NCBI RefSeq assembly: GCF_023703375.1
Contig: NZ_JAMQGO010000005.1
Location: 158,878 to 222,877 of the forward strand
Source of the DNA: Lutimaribacter degradans
Lineage (GTDB): Bacteria; Pseudomonadota; Alphaproteobacteria; Rhodobacterales; Rhodobacteraceae
DNA: 64,000 nt
Reading direction: 5' to 3'
Part shown: in pieces, positions 53,813-61,933 of the stretch
How the letters are laid out: every line of letters begins with the position of its first letter
Numbering within the stretch: position 1 is the stretch's first letter
Program-made: the position numbers and the translations under genes
The notes under the pieces: model-generated
What the model was told of the DNA's origin: nothing
Database searches by the model: none
The model's input: only the letters and a program-made list of their open reading frames with translations

Positions 53813-55987
53813 TCACAGCAAATCCCCCCTGCACCAGACGTTCTTGCTCCGGGTCTTCCGCTTTTCCCACCCCAGATCGCGCATGATTGCGGCGGCCCGC
53901 TTCTGGTGACCTTGGTGCTGCTGTGCGCTGGTGAGCCCCAGAGCTTCCCCCAGCACCTCGGAGATGGTGACTTCCGTCCTGACGGTGCCCTCTTCGTCCA
54001 GATCGTGCGGGGGGCAATCCAGCCACGCGGCCACGTCCTCTGACCAGCTATCGGACTCCCGTGCCGCCTCCTGCACCGGCTTCGCGTGTTCCGCCTCAAA
54101 GTCACGGTCCAGCCACCACGACTCCCCGTCGTTGTAGGCCGCGAAGGCTTCGGCAAAGAGCTGGTCCCGCTCAGCGGCAAGCGCGTCAATGTCGATGACC
54201 TTGCCCACGGTGATGGGCCAGAAGCGCCGCCCGCCCGTGGTGTCCCGGAGGAACTGTTCCTCATTCGTCGTGCCGACGAAAACGCACTGGCGGGGGAACG
54301 CTTCGTCATAGCGGGCATAGGGCAGCCGCACCCGGTCAACGGCACCGGAAAGGAAGGCTTTCAGGTCTTCCGTTTCGCTCTTCCGGGACGGGGCCAGCTC
54401 CGCCAGCTCCACCAGCCACTTCCCCTGAAGGTGCCGGATTGCGTCAGTCCTGTCCGCCGTGATGCTGGGCAGCGTGTCGCTGAAATACTCCGCCCCAGCG
54501 AGGACGCGGCAAGCAGTGCTCTTGTTCTGCCCCTGCGGCCCGGACAGGACAAGCGTGTGGTCCGCCTTGCACCCGGGCTGCATCACCCGGGCCACCATCT
54601 GAATGAGGAACTTGCGCCCCACGGCCCCGATATAGGGGGAGTCGTCCGCCCCGGCATGGCGCACCAGCCACGAGTCCAGCCGGGGCTTGCCGTCCCAGCG
54701 GAGCGCTCTGAGCTGGTCCCGGATCGGATGATAGGCCAGCTTCCGGGCCACGGTCTGAGCAGCGTCTGCCACCAAGTCCTTGCCCACGGTTTGCAGGCCC
54801 AGCCGCTCAAGAGCTATGCGGGCAAGAGCCACGGCGGCGTCCGTCAGCGGCCCGTCGCGCCATTCGTCGCGGCCCGTCATCATGTTGTGGGCAAGTCCGG
54901 GCAGGACGGAGTCTAGGTTTCGGCCCAGATACAGCGTCGTGTTGTGCAGGTTGATGACGGGACTGTTGCCCCGCATGATCGGGGTGCCCCAGTCCGCCTT
55001 CGCGGGCAGCACCTCCTTGCCCTCCAACATCGCTTCCACGTCTTCCAGCGTCCACTTGCGCGGCTCCGGGGGCTTGTCGTCATCGGTCAGCAGGTCCAGC
55101 AACTCGCCACGCTCTCGGGCCACCTTGGCGAAGGCGCGTTCAACGGCCCGGTCCCTCTGCCGTTCATCGACTCGGCTCCACCATTCCCCGGCGGCCCCTT
55201 CGTGCTCGGCAATCGCTTCCCGGGCTTCCTCTTCGCTATCGCCCAGCCGGGCGAGATTTTCGAGGAAGCGCCACGCCTCACCGCTGCCCGACACGTCCTT
55301 GCCACCCTTGCCGGTGGCGCTGGCCTTGGCCTGCAAAGACGGCCCGTGCTCTCCCAAGAGCCAGCGGAGCGCGTCCAGATCAACGCGGCGGAGCTCTTCG
55401 CCGTCGCTCACCATGTTGCCGGTGACGGTCAGGAACTTGCGTTCGGTGAAGAGCGCGATTTCCTTGTGATTGCCCGGCAATGCGAAGGCGCGTCCCGCCC
55501 CCGGGCTGCCATCGGCGGCGGGCAGTATCAGGCCCTCTTCCCGGAGCGCGCCAACGTCCGCATCTCGGCAGAGGAAGAGCACATGAACGCCGGTCTGCCC
55601 GGGCGACACGTCGGCATAGCTCTGGAAGCGGCGGAGGACGGGCGCGGCCCAAGAGGTGAGTTCACCTGTCTCCGGGTTCCGGCAACCGTCCAGATCAATG
55701 CCCCCAAGCCGCCAGCCGGGCAGGTCCGGGACGCCCGCCAGCATGATGCCCAGCCCCTTGGGCCGGTTGGTCTTGAAGGCGTCGGAGCGGCGCTGTGCGG
55801 CGGCTCTGGTGCCCCAAGTCCTCGGCTTGGTCGTGCTGGCCAAGCTGCCCGTCTTCGGGTTCTTGGGCGGCTTGCTCCACCTGTCCTTCTGCCACACCTC
55901 TTCCCAAGCCGCCCAGACGGGCGCAGTGGCCAGATCGGACAGCGGAACGGCTTGCAATTTCGGCGAAAGATTATTAGCATTCCTCAT
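53813..55987 (-). CDS. Primase-helicase replication protein (PrimPol + VirE/SF3-type ATPase)
   Basis: 724 residues. The N-terminal PrimPol-type domain has LGGIDLDGC (catalytic Asp98/Asp100) and SPGQTGVH with His135. The C-terminal virulence-associated-E-like ATPase has Walker A GPQGQNKST at 483-491, a Walker B-like VELAELAP at 526-533, sensor-type VGTTNEEQFL and GGRRFWPI. It would initiate island DNA replication, probably at the adjacent repeat cluster. The ATG at 55987 follows AAAGGGACAATCAC; an ATG at 56050 with its own AGGGAC is an alternative. Confidence 0.88.
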   Translation of the reverse strand: MRNANNLSPKLQAVPLSDLATAPVWAAWEEVWQKDRWSKPPKNPKTGSLASTTKPRTWGTRAAAQRRSDAFKTNRPKGLGIMLAGVPDLPGWRLGGIDLDGCRNPETGELTSWAAPVLRRFQSYADVSPGQTGVHVLFLCRDADVGALREEGLILPAADGSPGAGRAFALPGNHKEIALFTERKFLTVTGNMVSDGEELRRVDLDALRWLLGEHGPSLQAKASATGKGGKDVSGSGEAWRFLENLARLGDSEEEAREAIAEHEGAAGEWWSRVDERQRDRAVERAFAKVARERGELLDLLTDDDKPPEPRKWTLEDVEAMLEGKEVLPAKADWGTPIMRGNSPVINLHNTTLYLGRNLDSVLPGLAHNMMTGRDEWRDGPLTDAAVALARIALERLGLQTVGKDLVADAAQTVARKLAYHPIRDQLRALRWDGKPRLDSWLVRHAGADDSPYIGAVGRKFLIQMVARVMQPGCKADHTLVLSGPQGQNKSTACRVLAGAEYFSDTLPSITADRTDAIRHLQGKWLVELAELAPSRKSETEDLKAFLSGAVDRVRLPYARYDEAFPRQCVFVGTTNEEQFLRDTTGGRRFWPITVGKVIDIDALAAERDQLFAEAFAAYNDGESWWLDRDFEAEHAKPVQEAARESDSWSEDVAAWLDCPPHDLDEEGTVRTEVTISEVLGEALGLTSAQQHQGHQKRAAAIMRDLGWEKRKTRSKNVWCRGDLL

Positions 55988-56080
55988 GTGATTGTCCCTT
56001 TTTTGTGAGCGGCTTTCATGTGATCTTCCTGTATGGTGAGGGGAGTTCATTTCTTTGTCCCTGCTGGGAATCCTGTTCAA

Positions 56081-56118
56081 GCCCCCTGCCGTTGGTCCCG
56101 GCAGGGGGCTTTCCTTTT
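56081..56118 (+). terminator. Strong hairpin with plus-strand T tract in the primase leader
   Basis: An 11-bp perfect stem (GCCCCCTGCCG / CGGCAGGGGGC) around TTGGTCC is followed by TTTCCTTTT on the plus strand. It lies 94 bp upstream of the minus-strand primase start, so it would stop plus-strand transcripts leaving the island. Confidence 0.6.
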
Positions 56119-56160
56119 GCGCGTTCGATTCGGTATGATAGCGGCCGTTCGCAGATGTTC

Positions 56161-56182
56161 TTGTCCACATCGTTGTCCACAT
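56161..56182 (+). repeat. Candidate integrase arm sites, right end
   Basis: Two copies of TTGTCCACAT at 56161-56170 and 56173-56182, about 72 bp inside the right core. They match TTGTCCACAT at 43853-43862 near the left core exactly. Confidence 0.5.
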
Positions 56183-56253
56183 TTCTGACCACGCGGATTT
56201 GCAACGTGTTGTTTTTGAAATGTTTTTCAGGACGTCATTTGCGGACGGACGGA

Positions 56254-56267
56254 CTGTCTCTCCGCCA
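56254..56267 (+). repeat. attR core
   Basis: Exact 14-bp copy of the tRNA-Ser 3' end (CTGTCTCTCCGCCA) in the same orientation as attL. It marks the right boundary of the island. Confidence 0.75.
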
Positions 56268-56630
56268 CTTGCCTTCGCGAAAGCGTTCTCCCGATCTGAC
56301 TGCGGTCGATTTTTCTCGTTGTTTTCGAGGGTTATGCGGGAGGGGCTGAACACCGCCCCTTGCGCCAGATGAGCCGAAGGCGGTCTCTCAGGGCCGACAT
56401 TCTCCGGACCTCATGACTGCGCCGATTTGGTGAATAGCTTGTAACCGACAGAAAATGTTGAGGTTTTTTGAGGGCGCAGCTGAGCACTTGGATGAGGGTG
56501 GCGTTCTTGAGATGGAACAGAAATCGAACTGTTGCACTCATCATCAGACTTGCCTTTGGGCTCATGGCGCGGCGGCAGCGCGCGATCGAGTCCGCAACGA
56601 TGGTTCACCCCAGTAACTGAAGTGATCTGC
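56268..56630. other. Gap between attR and the restriction operon
   Basis: 363 bases. Short frames on both strands lack ribosome sites and recognisable domains. No integrase remnant or third att copy was seen. Confidence 0.45.
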
Positions 56631-57383
56631 TTACAGTCCTTCCACCTGGATTCCGTTTTCAGCCAGCCACGCTTTGCGGCTTCTCCAGTCCGGCAAATGC
56701 TGGTCAACCTTGATCCAGAATGCCGCAGAGTGATCGCGATGATGCGCATGCGCTAGTTCGTGGACAACAATGTACTGGGCGATGCGCGGTGGGAGAAGAA
56801 TAGCCTTCCAATGGAAGAATACTCTTCCGTCAACTCCAAAGGATCCCCAGCGGAAGCCGAGATCCTGCACCCTTACCTCTTTGACGTCCACGCCCATGAG
56901 GTTTGCCTGCTCGGCTACCTGCCTCTCAAACCATTGCTGCGCCCGTCGCGCATACCAGGACACGAACACCTCTCTCCCGCGGTATACGGAACTCCTTCGC
57001 AGACAGAAGCGGCCGTTCTTGAGGTGCAGATCGACCAACTGTCGATCGATCAAGCGCAGTCGGTAGCTCTTTCCTAGATACAGAAAGCCTTCGCCGTCTA
57101 CGAACTCCTTTACCGGAGCACGTTGCTGAAGCCTGGCCTTATCCGCGAGCTTGGTGTGAACCCAGAGGAGCTTCTCCTCCACGAACTGGACCAGTTCTTG
57201 GTCGGCCACCTTGGAGGGGGCGACGATGAACAGCTCGCCTGTCCGCTCGACTGTAATTTGGACAGTTTTCCGCCGATCGCTCCGTAGGACTTCGAACGAT
57301 AGACCGTCAACCTCAAGTCGGTGATCACTGTTCCGGGCAGGTTTGCCTCCGGTCCGGATAGGGGACAGCGGCAGTGTCGGCAT
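56631..57383 (-). CDS. YgjP/SprT-like M48-type zinc metallopeptidase
   Basis: 250 residues. The zincin motif is HELAHAHHRDHSAAFW, with H-E-x-x-H and a downstream His. Other family blocks are RRKTVQITVERTGELFIVAPSK, RWGSFGVDGRVFFHWKAILLPP and CVYWYARRAQQWF-like SWYARRAQQWFERQV. YgjP-type proteins recur beside hsdR genes. The role is unknown; DNA-protein crosslink processing, as for SprT relatives, is one guess. The ATG overlaps the hsdR stop (TGATG), so it belongs to the restriction operon. Confidence 0.87.
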   Translation of the reverse strand: MPTLPLSPIRTGGKPARNSDHRLEVDGLSFEVLRSDRRKTVQITVERTGELFIVAPSKVADQELVQFVEEKLLWVHTKLADKARLQQRAPVKEFVDGEGFLYLGKSYRLRLIDRQLVDLHLKNGRFCLRRSSVYRGREVFVSWYARRAQQWFERQVAEQANLMGVDVKEVRVQDLGFRWGSFGVDGRVFFHWKAILLPPRIAQYIVVHELAHAHHRDHSAAFWIKVDQHLPDWRSRKAWLAENGIQVEGL

Positions 57384-60300
57384 CAAGCAGCCCTCAGTTT
57401 TTCGTCGTTGGCCTTTGCCTGTTGCATGAGCTGATCTGCCAGAGCTTCGGCGTCGGAGACGCTAAAGCCCTTCAACTGCTTGTCAAAAATGAGCTCGAAA
57501 ATCTCGGATCGTAGGTTCTCTTGATCCGCCATCTTGAAGCTGCTCCAGATCGAACGATTAGCACAGATCTCCTGAATTATGAGGTCTACTATTTCCATGG
57601 TCATCTGGTGGATCACATGCAGGTCCTCCTTGGGGGGCGCCTCGTCGGCCGAATAGGCCTCAAGCACTGTCCGAAGGAAAGGAACATAGACGTCTGGTAT
57701 ATCTGCGGAGGCTTTATCAGGAGGCTGGACTGCTGAGCAAAGCTCATCAATGATTGCCTGCAGTTGCTCAATAATCTGGTCCCATTGCTGTCCGAAGCCG
57801 TCGAGAATCTGGTTCAGACGTTCGGACATTTTCTTGAACCGCACCGGGTCAGTTTCAAGGTTCTTCCGGATATGGGAACGGATCGCATGCTCCATCTCCG
57901 ATGCCTTTGCTCGACTACTGGGCGCTTTCCCCAGCTGATTCTCGAACTCAGCATCGGTCAATTGAACGGGAGGGATTTTGGGGTCGATCCCGAGGGAAAT
58001 CACGTGATCATCAATTAGCTTGCGCACCTTGGCCCCAACATCCGATCCAATGATCATAACATCGCGGTACCTATTTCTGGCCCGAGCGTGAATGTATGCA
58101 AGGCGCTTTGCGTCCTTGACGAAGGGCAAGCCTTCTGGACGGGGAAGTACAATTTCTAGTGATTTCAGAAAATCCTTGAGCTTCACCGTGAATTCGGCTC
58201 GTGCTTTCTCAGTGGATAATACGTTCAGGCAGGCTTCGTCATTGGATAGATCGTCCATGCCTGCGCGCCGGAAGATGTCGACGACGCGAATGTGGCGATC
58301 CCGCAGAACCGGGATTTGGTCGTTCAGGCTAGCTAGCGCTCCATCGACGTCTTCGTCGGAGTAGGCAGCCAGGGCGGCCTTAAGGTGGTGAGCGACGCCG
58401 AAGTAGTCGACCACGATCCCGCACGTCTTGCCGAACCCGGTGCGGTTCACACGTGCGATCGCCTGCAAGAGCTCCGCTTCGCGGATGGATCGGTCCAGAT
58501 ACATCACACCCTCGATCGGAGCATCAAAGCCGGTCAGGAGCATCGATTTGACAGTCAGGAAGGCCAGCGGATCGGCCTTGGTTGGGTCTTTGTGGAAAAG
58601 AGGCTTCTTGAACCGCTTGATCCGCGTCTCCTGCGCGGACCCTTCGGTCCATTTTTTCCAGCTGGCATCGTCGTTGTTGCCGCTGGACATGACGGCAGCG
58701 AACTCGATTTCCTTGAGTATTTCGCGATAGCGCCAAGCCTGCACCAATGCCTGCAGTCTTACAGGTTTTGTGCACAGCACTTCGTCATCCATCGCCTTAT
58801 CATGGTCCGAGAGCGCGGCCGCCTCCGCCAAAAACTCATCACGGGCCTCGAGAAAGGCTGCATGGTACCGGACCACCGCCGTCCGGCTGTAGCACACGAC
58901 TTGAGCCTTGTAGCCGTTGGGCAGCAGATTGGTCACGTAGTGCCGCAGCATGTCGCGGGCTTTTTCGGCGATCAACGCGGGCGCTTCGAGAATATTGCCC
59001 TTCGTCGCGTACTTCTTACGGATCGCCTCCAACTCTTCGTCGGATCGTCCGCGGAACATGTCCTCGAACAGCCCGTCCAGAGTTGCGCCATCCTTGACCG
59101 CACCCTCTGCGGTTCGGCCCTCATAAAGCACCGGGACGGTGGCGCCATCGGCTTCGGACTCCTTGATCGTGTACTTGTCGATGAACTCGCCGAAGATCTG
59201 AGTAGTGCGCTTCTTCTCGCCCATGATGATCGGCGTTCCGGTGAAGCCGATGCGTGCGCAATTCGGCAGCGCCGCCAGCAGGTTCGCGTGCAGGTCGCCC
59301 GCCTGCGTACGATGCGCCTCGTCGACCACGACCAGGATCGTTTCGTCCTCGTTCAACACCTCGAAGGCTGGGCCCTTCGTGACCTCGGCCACATCCTCAT
59401 CGGTGCGGTACTTCTGGATCGTGGCGAAGATCAGCCCCGGCCCCTTGCGCCTCGCCAGCTTCTTCAGCGATCCTGCGCTTGTCGCCAGCTCGACCACGTC
59501 GCCGGACAGGTCCGCGGTCTCGGACAACTGCCGCTGCAGGTCGCGGCGGTCGGTGACCATGATGACCTTGAATTTCCGCAGGCCCAGGTCCGTCCGCATC
59601 TTGCGGATCATGAACACCATCGTGAGGCTCTTCCCCGAGCCTTGGGTGTGCCAGACGATGCCGCCACGGCGGTCGTACTCGCCATCCTGTATGCGGATCT
59701 TTCCCGTCCGCAGCCGTTCCAGCGCACGGTTCACGGCGCGGTACTGCTGGTACCGGCAGACGGTCTTGATGGTCTGACCGCCGACATTCATGAACAGCAG
59801 AAAATGCCGCAGGATATCGAGCAGATGCGCGGGGCGCAGCATGCCGGCGACAAGGCGCTCCTGTTCGGACAGCCCCTTCTTGCCGAGCGCGTCGGTTATG
59901 TCGTCCTCGGAGCCCGCTCCATCAGGCCCGACCACGGTCTTCCACTGCCCGTAATGCTCCAGCCCCGCACCGATGCAGCCCACGCGCGCCTGGTCGAAAC
60001 TCGTGGCGATCAGCAGCTGGACAGAGGAGAAGAGCGCGGGCGCGCCTTCGTTCTCTTCGACCTCCAGCGCCGACTTGCGGGCGTTGTGGTAACGCCGGAG
60101 CTGCTTGGCCGCCTCAGCCAGCGGTTCGGGAATGCCGGGGCTTTTCGCCTCGACCACGACCAGGGGAATGCCGTTCACCAGAAGAACGAGGTCGGGGATG
60201 ATGAAGCCCTTGCCCACGTCATGCCCGGGCGGGCAGTCCACGCGGAACTGGTTCGCGACGGTGAAGCTGTTGGCCTCCGGGTCGTCCCAGGCGATGTAGC

Positions 60301-60649
60301 GGATGGTCTGGCCGCGCCCGCCGTCCCAGCCTGGCAGGCCCTCGACCGTCAGGCCCTTGAGCAGAAGATGGGTGACCGCCTGGTTCGCCTCCATCAACCC
60401 GCGCTGCCCGTGCCTGGTCAGCGCGCTGACGGCCTCGGAGAGGCGCGCATCGTCGAGCCAGGGCTGGCCGTCGGGGCCGGAGTTGATGGCGCGCAGACGC
60501 TCGCGCAGGGTGGCTTCGCTGATGACCTCCTTGAAGCTCGTGCGCCCCGTCAGCGCGGGGTCGTCCCTGGTGCCCGTCTGCGCCTGCCAGCCCATGGCAA
60601 CGCACTGGTCGATGAAGGGCTTCTCGACGTCCGTGTATTCGTGCCCCAT
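57383..60649 (-). CDS. hsdR: Type I restriction endonuclease subunit R
   Basis: 1088 residues. The N-terminal nuclease core has Asp153 and Glu167-Ala-Lys169 (IPDLVLLVNGIPLVVVEAK). The SF2 translocase has Walker A TQGSGKS at 335-341, VVVDEAHRTQ near 440 and GFTGTPI. The C-terminal helical part ends EALADQLMQQAKANDEKL and would bind HsdM. Full length, no visible lesion. It cuts unmodified DNA after ATP-driven translocation. It starts 15 bp after hsdS ends. Confidence 0.93.
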   Translation of the reverse strand: MGHEYTDVEKPFIDQCVAMGWQAQTGTRDDPALTGRTSFKEVISEATLRERLRAINSGPDGQPWLDDARLSEAVSALTRHGQRGLMEANQAVTHLLLKGLTVEGLPGWDGGRGQTIRYIAWDDPEANSFTVANQFRVDCPPGHDVGKGFIIPDLVLLVNGIPLVVVEAKSPGIPEPLAEAAKQLRRYHNARKSALEVEENEGAPALFSSVQLLIATSFDQARVGCIGAGLEHYGQWKTVVGPDGAGSEDDITDALGKKGLSEQERLVAGMLRPAHLLDILRHFLLFMNVGGQTIKTVCRYQQYRAVNRALERLRTGKIRIQDGEYDRRGGIVWHTQGSGKSLTMVFMIRKMRTDLGLRKFKVIMVTDRRDLQRQLSETADLSGDVVELATSAGSLKKLARRKGPGLIFATIQKYRTDEDVAEVTKGPAFEVLNEDETILVVVDEAHRTQAGDLHANLLAALPNCARIGFTGTPIIMGEKKRTTQIFGEFIDKYTIKESEADGATVPVLYEGRTAEGAVKDGATLDGLFEDMFRGRSDEELEAIRKKYATKGNILEAPALIAEKARDMLRHYVTNLLPNGYKAQVVCYSRTAVVRYHAAFLEARDEFLAEAAALSDHDKAMDDEVLCTKPVRLQALVQAWRYREILKEIEFAAVMSSGNNDDASWKKWTEGSAQETRIKRFKKPLFHKDPTKADPLAFLTVKSMLLTGFDAPIEGVMYLDRSIREAELLQAIARVNRTGFGKTCGIVVDYFGVAHHLKAALAAYSDEDVDGALASLNDQIPVLRDRHIRVVDIFRRAGMDDLSNDEACLNVLSTEKARAEFTVKLKDFLKSLEIVLPRPEGLPFVKDAKRLAYIHARARNRYRDVMIIGSDVGAKVRKLIDDHVISLGIDPKIPPVQLTDAEFENQLGKAPSSRAKASEMEHAIRSHIRKNLETDPVRFKKMSERLNQILDGFGQQWDQIIEQLQAIIDELCSAVQPPDKASADIPDVYVPFLRTVLEAYSADEAPPKEDLHVIHQMTMEIVDLIIQEICANRSIWSSFKMADQENLRSEIFELIFDKQLKGFSVSDAEALADQLMQQAKANDEKLRAA

Positions 60650-60664
60650 GACCAGACCCTCGAC

Positions 60665-61933
60665 TTACAACAGCGGCGTGACCGGCACCCGCCCGGTGAG
60701 CAGGTCGTCCATCAGACCGGATTTTGCGGCGCGCAGCTTTCGCAGCTCCTGCTCATTGCGACCGATATTGCCTTCCATCTCAAGCAGGATTTCAGCCGAG
60801 CGATCCTGTTCACCCTTGGGCGGCAGAGAGATCACGTATTTCTTGAAGAATGACAACCCGATGGTCTTGATCGTGCTACCCATTGCGATTGCTTCGAACT
60901 TTGGCTTCTCTCGTTGAAGCAGGTAGTAGAGAAATACATGGTTGAGCCTCGGACTGCAGCGCCAAGCCATAAAATGCTGGCTCACCGCCATTTCTGAGGC
61001 AAGAATAGCACTTTTACCAATGCCAGCATCGCGAGAAAGGATGACTGTATTCTCAGGATGCCGAACGGCGGATGAATTCGCAAGTCCGGCTTCACTGATC
61101 TCTTTGTCCGTCTCCGAAATATACACTTGATCCAGACGATGAGAGTCTGCCAATGAGACCCATTTGATCCCACCGTTCCAGTAGGATGCAATCGACTTGC
61201 TTGGGGTATGACCGCTGCCGCGTTGCGCCACGTCATCGAGAAGGCGATCCTCCCACTCCTTGGGCATCCAGCCGAGCGGGGTTTGTTTGTAGAGGTGGGG
61301 GGCCTCGGGCTGTGGGGGGCGGAGGTCTCCGTTGGCGTCGATGCCGCGCGTCAGCAGGTCATGCAGCAGCCCCTGCTTCATCGCCTTCAACTTGGCCACC
61401 ACCGCCTCGGTCCCCCGGATCGCCGTGTCCAGCGTGTCGAGGACTTCGGCGATCTTGGATTGAAGTGGAACGGCCGGAACCGCCAAAGCCAACTTTGCCA
61501 AGGACGCCTTGTTGAAGGTGGCACCCTTCACAGCGGTGTCTGTCACAGCAGTCGCGGCCGCTCTCGGGAGGGAAAAGTAAAGCCAGCGGTGGTCTACTCG
61601 CCCATGGAGTGGCTGAAAAATTGCGATTGCCTCATTGCAATACATCAGCCGCTTAACAATTCCAGCCTTACCGACGCTCAGTTTGAAACTCATTACCAAT
61701 GTATCGGGCGCGATAGCCTTAACGTTGCTGCTTCGCGCACCAAGATCGGTGATGTGCTCTTTGGTTTCGAAGAGATATTTCTGCTTCATGTCTGCTATTG
61801 AAAGCCAGGCGTGACCGTCAGGCGGCTCCGCCCAGAAGGCTGGAACGCTTCGTGATGGCGTTCCGCCTATGTTTATCTCACACAGGTCGGCCAGTTTTTC
61901 AGTCGGCCAGTTGTGGAGGTGAGTGTCAGACAT
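60665..61933 (-). CDS. hsdS: Type I restriction-modification specificity subunit
   Basis: 422 residues with two target-recognition domains. TRD1 spans ~1-165, followed by a conserved helix (KIAEVLDTLDTAIRGTEAVVAKLKAMKQGLLHDLLTRGI). TRD2 spans ~215-375, followed by the second helix (EILLEMEGNIGRNEQELRKLRAAKSGLMDDLLTGRV). The two domains would read the two halves of a bipartite site, which cannot be predicted here. It overlaps the hsdM stop by 8 bp. Confidence 0.92.
   Translation of the reverse strand: MSDTHLHNWPTEKLADLCEINIGGTPSRSVPAFWAEPPDGHAWLSIADMKQKYLFETKEHITDLGARSSNVKAIAPDTLVMSFKLSVGKAGIVKRLMYCNEAIAIFQPLHGRVDHRWLYFSLPRAAATAVTDTAVKGATFNKASLAKLALAVPAVPLQSKIAEVLDTLDTAIRGTEAVVAKLKAMKQGLLHDLLTRGIDANGDLRPPQPEAPHLYKQTPLGWMPKEWEDRLLDDVAQRGSGHTPSKSIASYWNGGIKWVSLADSHRLDQVYISETDKEISEAGLANSSAVRHPENTVILSRDAGIGKSAILASEMAVSQHFMAWRCSPRLNHVFLYYLLQREKPKFEAIAMGSTIKTIGLSFFKKYVISLPPKGEQDRSAEILLEMEGNIGRNEQELRKLRAAKSGLMDDLLTGRVPVTPLL

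Larger units (their letters stand above)
43748..56267. mobile_element. Capsid-forming phage satellite-like island in tRNA-Ser
   Basis: 12,520 bp bounded by a 14-bp direct repeat (CTGTCTCTCCGCCA). The left copy is the 3' end of tRNA-Ser. Contents: tyrosine integrase (plus strand) at the left, then on the minus strand replication protein, small and large terminase, a MerR-like protein, portal, protease-capsid fusion, gpW-like connector, DUF2190 protein and a 69-residue protein. A plus-strand MrcB-HNH gene is inserted between terminase and portal genes. There are no recognisable tail, tape-measure, holin/endolysin or repressor genes. A complete head and packaging module with integrase and primase but no tail matches capsid-forming PICI-type satellites; a deleted prophage is the alternative. 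Confidence 0.75.

Noticed and set aside
43748..56267. Rhodobacter-type gene transfer agent
   Set aside because: GTA clusters lack integrase and att repeats and include tail genes; this island is the reverse.
56332..56565. 77-codon minus-strand frame between attR and the protease gene
   Set aside because: No ribosome site, no recognisable family and no coupling to neighbours.
58385..60853. 822-codon plus-strand frame inside hsdR
   Set aside because: Complement of hsdR, which has full catalytic motifs on the minus strand.
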